NCBI RefSeq assembly: GCF_963675165.1
Contig: NC_087391.1
Coordinates: 4,514,646-4,578,645, forward strand
Direction: 5' to 3'
Length of the DNA stretch: 64,000 nucleotides
DNA from: Halichondria panicea
Taxonomy: Eukaryota > Porifera > Demospongiae > Suberitida > Halichondriidae
The position numbers and the translations under genes are program-made. The notes under the pieces were generated by a model that saw nothing but the letters and a program-made list of their open reading frames with translations, made no database searches and was not told the DNA's origin. Of the stretch, positions 1 through 12,300 are shown one piece after another; the first letter of the stretch is position 1, and every line of letters starts with the position of its first letter.

Positions 1-69
1 AGTCTCCAGAATCAGAGAAGAGTCTGGGATGGCCATTGGGTCCTCTTTGTTCTTGTCTCCTCCTCCCAT
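1..69 (-). CDS. Possible first coding exon of a divergent gene (partial)
   Basis: Reading the minus strand from an ATG at 69-67 gives 23 open codons to the window edge, starting MGGGDKNKEDPMAIPDSS. The open frame begins 330 bp from the RALGAPA start and points away from it, so the two would share a divergent promoter. I do not recognise the protein. The stretch is short, no splice site is seen and the frame could be chance, so this is only a candidate. Confidence 0.25.
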   Translation of the reverse strand, partial: MGGGDKNKEDPMAIPDSSLILET

Positions 70-398
70 ACTGTCTGTGATTTCGATTCAGGTGAGCAAA
101 TATTGAGTATTGAGTTAAAAAATATGAAAGGTCTACTACTTATAGTTTTATAGCAGTCCAGGTACTAGCTAGGTACGTACATTCTGCAATTTCATTGCAT
201 GTTTTTGTAGATAATTAATTATGATGTAGCAAAATACTTAAAGGGAAAATCCCCTTGTTACTAAACCCAGCTTGTGATGCGCTCAGAAACAGAGCAGGTC
301 AAAGGTCAATCACAAAGTCCAAAAGCAGGAAAGTTCATAATGACTCTAAGATGATGGTGATTTGTGTATAGAGCTGAAAACACACTCTCGCTAACAGT
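70..398. other. Upstream region of RALGAPA, no gene seen
   Basis: These 329 bases precede the RALGAPA start codon. They contain no convincing ORF. If the minus-strand start at 69 is real, this is a bidirectional promoter region. I see no TATA box at a fixed distance or other clear core element. Confidence 0.3.
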
Positions 399-3300
399 AT
401 GAGTAGACGCAGAGACAGACAAGCCGAGCACAAACAACTGAAAAAGTTCCTGGAGCCCAGCAAGGACTCGTTGAAGAGACTCAGATCACTCAACCAAGGC
501 CTAGGTCAGTTTGGCCTACTGTACTGTACACCTGTCACTCTAGCTCTATGTATTTGTCATAAAGGGCTGTACAGTCAGGAAGTTGTCTCCCTTCTTTCAT
601 GGTCCTAGCGAGTAGGGTTTAATAGGGCGAATAGAGTCTACATCAAAAGTTCATTCCAATATATAGCTATCTAGTAAATAGTTTTTTTGTTGTTAAAATG
701 CAGATAAGAGCACTGATGAAGAGATCAAGTCGTTCTACACTGAACACTCGTCAGCCGTCTTCTACTGTGTGTACACCTCATTCACCATAGTCGAGGCTAA
801 CATACACGACAGAGGTGAGTGTGTCGCCTTGGTGTTTGTTATCGTGCACTATGTATTGTACGCACCTTACTAAGTTACTATCTATCAAGATAAGATGTTT
901 CTCAAACCACTTGTACTGGCGTAACAATAGGCAACTCTAGCAAACAAATTGAACAGGTATTTAATCCTCACAACACATTCGAATCCCTAGAGGTAAACTC
1001 AGGTAAGTTTACAAGTTACTGTGCTTGTATCTTATCTAAATCTATTAAGGCAGGGCCTTACTACCGTATAGCGTTTAATTTTCATGGGCAAGCTGACCTC
1101 TGTGAAAATTTTACTTACGAAAACGAAATTCAAGTTCAACTGTTCAAATTCAACAAATTTTTAATTCCACGAAGAATACCCGCTATATTATGGTAGGGAA
1201 TCATGCATTGAAGTACAACTCAAGTCAATTACTCATGCAGCAAAGTGGTTATGGGGTGTGGGGGTGTGGGAATGGGTCTCTGGAGGTTTTTGGTTGCCAT
1301 GGGTACATGTAGGGTTGACACTGATAATTAATACTTTAATTCACCACTCATAATGTGTTCATCCCATTCAGTGGTGAAGGGCAAGGGCTACAGTGAGATC
1401 TTCATTAAGGACCTGATAGAGCTTGTTTTGCCAGCCCTACAGGTAAGCCAAACTTAGACTAGCCTGAGGAGACAAGCTGTTTAGTTAGTCTAGCCTTAAG
1501 TAAGCTGTTTAGTTAGTCTAGCCTTAAGTATTGCTGTGTTGTAAAAGGAAGCATAGTTTTTTGGGTGTATAGCTTGTAATGCCCTCACAGTTTTAGTGTA
1601 TCCTTGCGTACATAGCAGTTGTCTTACTCACAAGGAATACAGTACGTTGTGTTTGCTCGAGTATTATTGTGAGTAACTATTGAATTCCCCAGTGGCCCAG
1701 TCGGTTAGAGCGTCGTACTTATAAGCAGTATTGGCTGAGCAATGCGAAGGTCGAGAGTTCGATCCTCTCCTGGGGAATATTGTTTTTGGTTTTGGTAGTT
1801 TGAACGATTCATGATAATATTATTGCTCGAGCCTCTCCTGGGATTGGGGATAGTTTTTGTTTTATTAATATCAAGAAGAAATCTTCAAAAACCTCTCTTC
1901 TTGTTTTTGTGTGCTGCAATAAAGACTTTTTCAGACCTGTGTGTATGTTTTCCATCTGTTCTTCCTGTAGAGAGTGTTGGAGTTTCTGCCAGAGCTGATT
2001 CACAGGAAGTGGCAGTTCAACAGCATATGTAAGTAGCATTGGGTCTCTAATGTCTCTGTTTCGCTTATTAACACAAAAGGAGTTAATGAAACTTGTAAAA
2101 TCGATCCTTCAATCGTTCATGTTGATCACAGTATTAATAGTACACTTTTCTATTCCCATTCCAGGTACAATAGTTCGTAAGCTGTTCCACCCTCAGAATG
2201 GACTCAAGATCAGGAAATATGCACTCAAGCTACTAGTGCTCTGGATCCAAGCCCTGCAGGAGAATGCTGGTGATGCTTGCATGGAACTGTTTGCATCAGC
2301 CATCCCTCACTTCCCTCCTAATAAGACTCCGCTAGGCCTCCCCACGGACTCATTGGACACGCCCACTTTCTCAGCCGGTGGTCTGTGTGAGCGCTATGGT
2401 GTGTACTCAAGTAGCTCAGTATCTGCTGACAATGGTGGACTGATCCCCAAGAGTAACTCCATAGGAGCAGCAATGAAAGGTTGGTTTACATTCTATGGGC
2501 AGGGATGTGCCCACACTGGTCGAGGATGGTTTGTGCTAACCACCTCTTCGGCCTAGCTACATAATAAGCTGCATGTATAAAGGAGGTAAATGTGTTGTGT
2601 GTTAAATTGTGATCGATTTAAATTGTGATTGAGGATTTCAAAAATTCTTGGGTAAACATCACTGTAATATATGGGGGACATGTCTGTGTTAATTGGTAGT
2701 ATAACATGTACACTAAATTTAAACTTGTGGTGTGCGAGTGATTGCCCCTCCCCCCACTTGTTCATAGGTGTCGTCAAGGTGCCATTTGTATGCAAGTTAA
2801 ATGTTGTGTATAATTGTTGTGTATGTACAATGTCCATTTGAATGCTGTTTTACTAATTCCCCTTTTCCATAGATGTGGTGCATGTGGGCATGATCTACCC
2901 GCTGTCCTCCCCTTCCTCTCTGGACAAGGATAACCTCACTCTGGAGCTCATGGAGAACCTCCTCAAGTGCCTCACTAGTCAGGTGACTAACACTACATGC
3001 CTGAATGAAATTCGTGACATTCTAGAATTATTGATAAAATGCATGGACAGTACTAGAATTTGACAACTAGTGTGAGCATTTGATCCTTTGGACCTAGTAG
3101 CATCTTGTACAGTAACAATACATGCAATTCAGTGCTGCACATTGCTTTTTCTAACCAAATTTTCCCCATAGCTGTTCTCTCTCCATTGGGACGATCCCTC
3201 CAACTTTGTGAGGGGGTTCAGCTTCCTATTCTTCCTGTTCAAGCTCTTTTACCTTGCCCCCCTCTACAAGGAGTTCAGGGCCAAGGCTGGTCTGTACACA

Positions 3301-6300
3301 CAACCACCACCACCCACTATCCGTGAGTAGCGCTCTCGTTCTGTGTAGTTAGTGATTCCTGCCTATGTATTGTTAAAATAATGAACATCACTATTTTATA
3401 CGCGTACATGTACATGTATACTCTAGCTATTACTAGAATGTTTTGCGAGTGAAAAAGCCAAAGCAGCAAAAAATGTGGCACTTTGTGATCTAACTTTTTG
3501 CGTTCTGGCAAAGATCATGATGCCCTAAAAGTACCTGTAGAGGTTTTTGCAGTTTTGTTGTTGCAAAGCAATCAACACTTGCAAAATTCGATGCTCCCGA
3601 AATATTTTAGTAATACAGTTACTGTACTGTACATGTATACACAATCTTGTGCTTTATATACTGCTATGCAGATTCTTCTGAGGGTAATGGTGATAACGAG
3701 GAGGGCTTACAGACATTGCCGGAAAACCCCTCCCAGGAATCACACGTCCTCAGCACACCCCCATTGTCTCGTCGCAAACACGGGCGCACTAGCCCCTACC
3801 GAATGTCCTCTGTGATCAAGCTCGAATACAACACCTCTCATCCAATCTACGCTAAGATCCAGAACCTTATACTACACTCTATCCTCAAGTGGGTCCTTCC
3901 TAGTAATGGAGGACAGAGAAGCAGCACCACACTTGAGAGTAGCCCCTCCTCCTCTCCCTTGTTCCCACGGAGGATCAGCTTCCCCCTGACAGGAGTTGAG
4001 CTCATGAGAGAAATGTGGTTCACTAATCGAGACAACGTGAATTTGTTGCTGGAAATTTGTCGAGTTGGATTCCAGACTCCACTCTCTGAGGCCACCACTT
4101 TGAAAAAACTCATTGAGCTCTACTTTCACTGGGAGCAGGTAAGTGTCTGTGTGTGGTGGTTTGCTGTGTCTACTAATGTAGTTAAAGTATCTCGTGTTTG
4201 TGCTGTATGCATTCTTTAATCAGTTATTATTGTGACATACTGTGTTCTTCATGTGTATAATTATTTAATTGTTGATGTGTTTTGAAAGTATGCTATCAGC
4301 CTTTGTTGTATTTTCCTCTCTAGACTGCACAAAAGCCACCATTCATGAATCCTGCTCCGGTCCAAAGCTATGGTGAGACCACACCCAGCACACCACCTCT
4401 CCTAGGCACCTCTGACCACTCCCACTCTGCTCCGAGCCGACTCTCAATTCTCTCCTGGGAGCAGCTGAGTTGTTACGAGGGCTTCGTTGCAACAACTGTA
4501 CAAGCCGGGCCCCAGTCATCTCTAAGGATGATTGTGTGTCACACGTGTCAGGTGTTCCTCAAGAAGGCAGAAAAGAGGGAGGAGCTTGACAGTCAGGTCA
4601 GGATACACATGTACCTACTTACGTGTACACCTGTAGAGGAACATGTGCACTTTATCCAAATCTGCTTTATGAGATATTTATATGCAACTGCTGTAGTGTA
4701 TGCAGCACATTATTCCTTCCTCTCTAAATATGTACATGTAGTTCATGCATGCTTTATAGAGCAGTGAGGACCTGTACACTGATACTCACTTCTCCGGTCC
4801 TCCTTTATCAGTGCTGTTACAGTAGTAATTATACTCTCTCTACAGATTGAGATGTGCCGTAAGATCCTTCGCCTCTACCAGGAGATAGCAATGACTGGAG
4901 ACATGGACCACGACACATGGTGAGCTATTAGTGTAGAAGTGTCTGCAACTACATGTATGTGGTGGTCCCTCTCATTCGGCAAACCCCAGAAACAAACCCT
5001 GACTGAGCAGGGTGTCATACAGGATTTTAAAGTACATGTAGAGGGGGGAAATGAGAAAAGTTAGCAGAAAATTTTGCTAAAAAAAGGTCAACTGTTATTT
5101 CAATACCCAGCTATGGACACTCAGTCATACAACTAGTACTTGAAGGGGGGGGGGGGGGGGAATTGGAGCTAGGGGGGATATCCCCCCTGTATAACACCCT
5201 GCTGAGTGAGACCAATTTTGGACCACTAGTTTCCCATCTACACTGTAGGACCTTCTTTAAATTATTCACTCTACACCCACACACACTTGGTACCAGTTCT
5301 CATCCACTCTGTTTAATATCCCTCCCACACCTCTTAGGGAGTATAGTCTGGCGGTGCTGCTCCACCTGACAGTGAGACTGCTCGCTGGCCCACCCCCCAC
5401 AAACAGGAACTCTACTCTCGGTGGCACACTGGCAGAGCTACTACTCAGGGTATGTGTATATAGCTAATGCTGAGTCTTGACATAGAGAGCTCTTAATGTA
5501 GAGATCTATGTACTCCTACATGAGACTTAAAATCTGTGTTTCTATCAGTAGATGTCCTTCCTTTTTCAACCTGAGTATCTACAGCTTTCTCATACGTATA
5601 CGTATGCACATGGCTGTGACAGTCACCGGTTGTATGCAGTAAATAGTTTGTCCTTTAAATTTATTCTTCTGTGCAGACCCTTTTGATCTACTACCTCCGA
5701 GCGTCCATGGCGACCAAGGTGTCCCCTCATTTGTGGGACGATCTCCTGACTGTCGTATCCTCTCTGACACGGTGGAAGGAGGTCATCACTGAGTGGCAGG
5801 TAAGGGCAAAATCATCTGTAATGTTACTCACTAATAATCACATCGCTTCTACAGTGTACCTGTACATGTCCATGTACATACATGTGTATTTAGACACACA
5901 CCCCTAATCACAATTAGATCATCCTTCACACTAGAGCACACAGATTTGTACATGTAATAATTATGTGGTTCTGGGACGTTGTTCAGGTATTAACCAAAAC
6001 CAACCACTACTCACTGGCCTAGTTTACCACATAACAATTGTGTGTAGATTGAGTGTTGTAAATAGCCCCCACTTTGAAACTTCTTGGTACATCATTGGTA
6101 TCATATATTATCATATATTCGCCTTACCCCACCTCCCCGACACATGCACACAGTTTGTGATGAGCTCAATGACGAGCGTACTGGCACAGACAGTGTACGG
6201 ACTCAACCTACTGGACCTTCCTCTGAGCAAGCTGGACAAAGGAGACCATAATAGCAGAGCAGCCAGTCGACGATCGGCGACTAGTAAAGAGATTCCTTCC

Positions 6301-9300
6301 TCACGTCGTCTCGACTCTTTCTCCACTATCAACATACTGACCGTATCATCCATCAGACTCACTCAAAGGAGGGACACAGCTGACGGTCAATTGAGGCTTC
6401 GAAACTTGAAAAAAAAGACTCCGCACATCAAACACAGTGGGAAATCAAACACAGAGGAGGCTGGGAATAACCCTAATCTGGAACTGTCTCATTTGAGGAA
6501 GAAGCATTCACTGCCATCGACTCTGTCTGAGGTGCAAATGGCGACTGGGGCCCCTCAATTGTGTGTAGTTCCCGAAAACAGAGAGGACGGTTCAAGTCCC
6601 GAATCACTAGAGCCAATGCCAATGAGAAGTGTCACCACATCCACGTTAGTCTCGCTTGGTAATTACGTGAGTGAAGAGAAACAAGACTTGCTAGTCCCTC
6701 AGGGCGTGCCGTCACCAGGGGCACTCTCTCTACCAGCTGAGTTCATTCTAGAGTCCAGTGAAGTTGTAGACGATTCCTCTGAACACTGCCGACAATTAGA
6801 ACAATTGAAAGAAGAAAGGAAAGGTTCGATGTTTGTAAATCTTGATACAAGCTCACCTAGCCCTGATTCTGTAGTCTCGAAAAACAAAAACTTCTTTTCC
6901 TCTGAGCAGCGAAATAGCAAAAACTCCAAGTCTCGAAAGCCACCAGCACCGGATCTAGTACTAACAAATGAAAACGTGAGTGACAGCGAGCAAGAGAGTC
7001 GCAAGTCTCTACGCTCTCACCGGTCTAGCTCTGAGAATCCCAATGTAGATTCCCCCCTTGTCATTTCCACCGTCATGGAGGCCACCGACTCTGATATCTT
7101 TGAGAATAGAAGACTGGCTACGATACGAAAATCATCCAGTGAGGGCAATATTCATCGTATAATACTGTGCCCTGATATGGACCCTAAACCAACGGAAATT
7201 GAAGGCTCTAACAGTAGTCATGTGATACGAAGAGTGCTGAGTTCGTCTATCAACGAAAATGAGAATGTCGGAGCAGGAGTTGGCGAATCGTTCTCTCATG
7301 CATCATCTTCTCCTTCTATGTCGCCTCCAGCCACGTCTAAAGAGTTCCACCCTCCACTGCCCCAGTCGCCACCCAAGCCACAGGGTGAGTGGACTGCTGA
7401 GTCAGTAGCTCTCATCTGGCAGAGAATGTTGAAGGTATTGGGAGACATCAACAAGATTCAAGACCCGGGCATCCACTCTGAGGCTATGGGTTGCTTGGAG
7501 AACACCTGGAGATCTTTGGTTGATGTGAGTGTTGTATACCTACCCTGTACATGTACTACATAATTATAAGCTCTTAGCAGTGAAGAAATGAGTAGTGTTG
7601 TGTGTTTGTCCTTAGCTCTTAGCAGTGAAGAAATGAGTAGTGTTGTGTGTTTGTCTTAGCTCTTAGCAGTGAAGAAATGAGTAGTGTTGTGTGTTTGTCT
7701 TAGCTCTTAGCAGTGAAGAAATGAGTAGTGTTGTGTGTTTGTCTTAGCTCTTAGCAGTGAAGAAATGAGTAGTGTTGTGTGTTTGTCCTTAGCTCTTAGC
7801 AGTGAAGAAATGAGTAGTGTTGTGTGTTTGTCTTAGCTCTTAGCAGTGAAGAAATGAGTAGTGTTGTGTGTTTGTCCTTAGCTCTTAGCAGGGAAGAAAT
7901 GAGTAGTGTTGTGTGTTTGTCTTAGCTCTTAGCAGTGAAGAAATGAGTAGTGTTGTGTGTTTGTCTACGTAGACATTGTGCAGTATACAAGTACAAGTGC
8001 TCCCCCCCCCCCCCCCCCAAAAGTGTCAGTGTACTATTACATGTATATTGATCCCCCATTGTACAGTAGCTATGGACGGCTTTATATAATTATGACTGTA
8101 ACAAGTACATGTATGTAATAAGTCCCTACCGTGTTATATTCGTTTTATTACACGGTCACGTAGTCTCGAGGCATAATTTGGTAAGGGATCATCGTGATAT
8201 AAAACACATAATTATAGCATGAAAATCTTCGTGTTGTTGTATGCAATAATGATACAGACAACTCACCCTCGGGCTTGTGCCTGTATATATTGCATACAAC
8301 ACTCGATCTAATGTTATATATAATTATTACATACACAACTGTAAGCATATAAAGTTGGCATGCCCATTCCGAGTGTCACGTGACACCTACATGTAGCTAC
8401 TGAGTTTCTTCATATGGGATGAACAACAATAAACCAATTGTGCAATTCAGTGTAATGCATGTATCCTTCTTTCTCTCTGCAGATGTCTGCGAACCTGGGC
8501 ATCCCAATTGGGTCCAGCCCCACCCCTCCACTACCGGAGTACGTGCCCCCACTCTCTGTGTTCTTCCCCTGGGTCATCAAGGCCTGCTCCTTACCTCAGC
8601 GCTACCTCGGTGGTCGTATCAAGGCCCATAAGATGCTCTGTAGGATGGTGATTCGTCACTGGCACACCCTCCCCTCACAAGCACAGCTGGCCCACTTCTA
8701 TAGACTCATGCACAGTGCATTTCAGCCGAACTCTGTAAGTGGCATAGAAACTGTATATTTGATAGTGGGTAAAGATCATCACCAACTCTACCACTATTTG
8801 GTTTTTGGTAGTGGGTAAAGATCATCACCAACTCTACCACTTTTTGACTAGTGTAAAGTGGCATTATGTTTGATAGTGGGTAAAGATCATCACTTTTTGA
8901 CATTTTCATCCAGCCTTATAAGTACATGTCTATGCATTAGTGTTGTGCACACAAATAAGGAGTTGTTTAGTTTTGCAAGAATTGTAGTTGCTTAGTTTTG
9001 CATGTCATTCTCATGTCATACTCAATAAATGCCTGTCTGTGCACATCTGTCGAAGCTTACACAATCTCAGTAAAACAAAGGCCTGTGGTTATATGTATTT
9101 ACCATTGTTCCACACTCATCCAATGTTTCCTCACTCACAGGACATTTTGCGTGTTGCTGTCAAGTATGGCTTCAAACTATTTTCTCACTGTCTCCCTGGC
9201 TCAAGCATTCTCCTCAGAGACTCCATCATTGCCATCGATTCCGTTCTCTCCTCCTCCTCAAAGGGTAGCCTCCCTCGAAATGAAGCCCTCCACTTTTTGG

Positions 9301-12300
9301 GCACCCTGCTGTGTCTACCTGATCACTACCCGAATGTACCCGTGCTTGGTGAGGGTGTGGAGATGTGTGGGCATGATGTGGAGGTGTGTGAGCGTGAGGG
9401 TGTGAAGGGCGTGGAGCTGAAGGAACAGATTCTAAGTCTCCTCTACCGCTCAGCTAAGACAGAGCCACTAAGGAACACACGATGTCTGGCAGTGTTTCAA
9501 GTTGGTTTGCTAGTGTTCACTGAGCTACGAGCTGGTAGAGAATCACTGAGGCTGACAGAAGGAGTTGACATCTTACTGGCTTCTCTACACGTGAGTCCAG
9601 TATCACTATACGTAGTGTAGATCATACAAAAAGGCTAAGTAATTTCTACTATGCAAGTGTGTGCTATGCCCACTAGTTAGGCCAAGCACGCACGAATGCA
9701 TACTCAGATATTGTTGCACTGTACTTCTGACCCCTATCAGGGTCCTGTTAGCTGAAAGGAAACTTATCAACAGAGGGAAATGTTATTATCCTTTTCTCGC
9801 ATTTGTATATACTCGATACTATTGCACCTTTGACCCCTAATACATGTGGAAGGAAGCTATCAGTGACTGCTACATGTATGTGTCATGAAAGCAAAGGGAA
9901 ATATCGTTATCCCTTCCTGACAGTTCGCCTTTTTAATAACTTCCACCCTCGTATCCTGTATGTGGAACACTACCAATATACTTGATTGTGTGTCTCATAC
10001 TGACCTCATCCCCCCCCAGTTTTCCGATCGGGCTGTTTCTATGGCAGCAGTGGACATGCTCAGTATGCTGGTTGAGGTGGCTCCGTGTATCCTCTCCCTG
10101 TACCACTCACTGCCGGCCAGGATCCTGCAGGCACTCTGTTACGCCATCGCAGGTGAGTGCATATAATATATGGGACCATTATAAACTCTGAATTTTTGCT
10201 TACAATAACAATGTTTACACTTCTGCTCATAAAGAGACCGTACTGTAAAAAATATAACGGCTCAAGATTTAAGCTGAGAGCTGTGGCAGCAGCCAAGAAT
10301 AGCATAATAACTGCTGCTGTGCAAGAGTTTGGAGTAGACAAAACAATAAACGCCCGTTTCGTTTAAACGCCCCCTCTACAGATGTTGCTAGGAAATAAAC
10401 GCCCGGGAGTTTAATCAAGTATATTTATGGAGCAGTTCTGGTAATTGAAAAAAGCTACGTAACATTGTCAGTTTACACGTGCATGCAGCTTTACTGCCTT
10501 GTACGGTATACACTCGATCTGCTCCCTTTAGATGTCCATTCCATAGCCCAGGAGCGGAGTTACTTGTACTAGCTCATATTACATTATCAGGATCGTTTTA
10601 TAGTACTTACAAATGCGTTCCATGAGCCTAGGCAACAGTGTAAGTATAGATACTAGATCTGTAATCGAGCCCAGTGCTTGTAATATGAGTGTGAGTGTAC
10701 CAGTGTGCTCTTAGCTTCATTCCTAATACATAGCCCTCGATTGTACAATGTACAGTGTTTCTGTGTGTATTACCCTCCCCCCCTAACTCTTGCAGTGTTC
10801 CTGTGTGTATAACCCCCCCTCCAACTCTTGCAGTGTTTCTGTGTGTATTACCCCCCCCCCTAACTCTTGCAGTGTTTCTGTGCGTACTAACCCCCCTAAC
10901 TCTTGCAGTGTTCCTGTGCGTATTAACCCCCCTAACTCTTGCAGTGTTCCTGTGTGTATTAACCCCCCTAACGCTTGCAGTGTTCCTGTGCGTATTAACC
11001 CCCCTAACTCTTGCAGTGTTTCTGAGTGAGGAGGTAGAGGGATCCTCGTGGTTGGACAAACTGGTGGTCACTCTCATTCTTTGTCTGAGGGACTGGCTAG
11101 TAGCGCTGCCCATCCCACTCATGGTCAGTGAGGGAGCTCTAGACAACAGCACACTCAAGTCGGTTTTTGAGGTGAGGCAATTAGTAGCAGCTAGTGCAGT
11201 ATTACCTAGACGCTAGTACAGGTGCTACCAATATTACATTACACAGAATTCCTCGGTATCCCATTTCTTTTATATGTAGTTCTATTTTACAAGTATTATA
11301 CATAACTTTTATGCTGTAAACTGATTGACTGACTGGAATTGGAGTTTTCAAGTGCAGTACTGATCTAGTGTTTAACAAACTAGTGAGTTTATTAGTAGTT
11401 AGTCATAGCATGAGTTGAGTCAACCAAATATGGTCTGACACCTCCAGTCAGTATAGGAACTTACATTATCCCTAAAAGTGATACAGTGCCTATTCTGCGT
11501 AGGATATAATATTTGCCTGTCCCACCCAGTATTCATTACACTTGACTCACTGTATATTTATTTGAATCCGTGAGAAACTTTGTTAGTTCAAGTTTCGTGC
11601 ATTAGCAAAGGTTGCCCAGTGTTGTAGGTGCCGGGTACAGACATGCTCTTGTTGTATGTACACTAATGAGCGTTGTCATTTGAGCAATGGTCTGTCTCTT
11701 GTGGCCACTGTTGTGTTTGAACAACAACACTTGTGCTACAGATTGCAGCTCTGGCTCACCTGCCAAAGAATGAATGCTGGAATCTGTAACACACATTACC
11801 AATAATATTACCTAGGCTAGCTTGTACATGTACTGTCGTCTGGTTGTTGATAGTTGATCACACTTGCATTCCCCTCACCACGAGTGACACTGTAACTCGC
11901 TATTTGTTGTTAGCTAGTTGTCTGCTTGTCCTCTTGGCATTGTTCCATTCTCTATATAACGTCTGGAATCCTAGCACTGTTATACACTCTCGGACACCCA
12001 ATAATAGAGTTGTTATAGCAACGTAGCTGCCTCTCCACTCTCTGTAGATATAGTCAAGCACCACCAATGTCATATAGATGATGTAGGTGAGACAAATCAA
12101 TGTCATATAGATGAGACAATGTGAAACAATGTCGTGTAGGTGATTGGTATGCATGTACGGGTATATTTTGAGGGTATAAATGTTTGCGGTTTCATTGATT
12201 AGCATGTACTGCAAACATTTATACCCTCAAATTTAATATCGCTTGCATGCATGCTGCAAATAGGCTGCTATTCCGTGAAAATTAAATCCGCAAAAACCTT

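Noticed and set aside
10755-11016. A possible CRISPR array at the 36-bp repeat.
   Set aside because: Units are contiguous without spacers, and the context is an intron of an animal gene.
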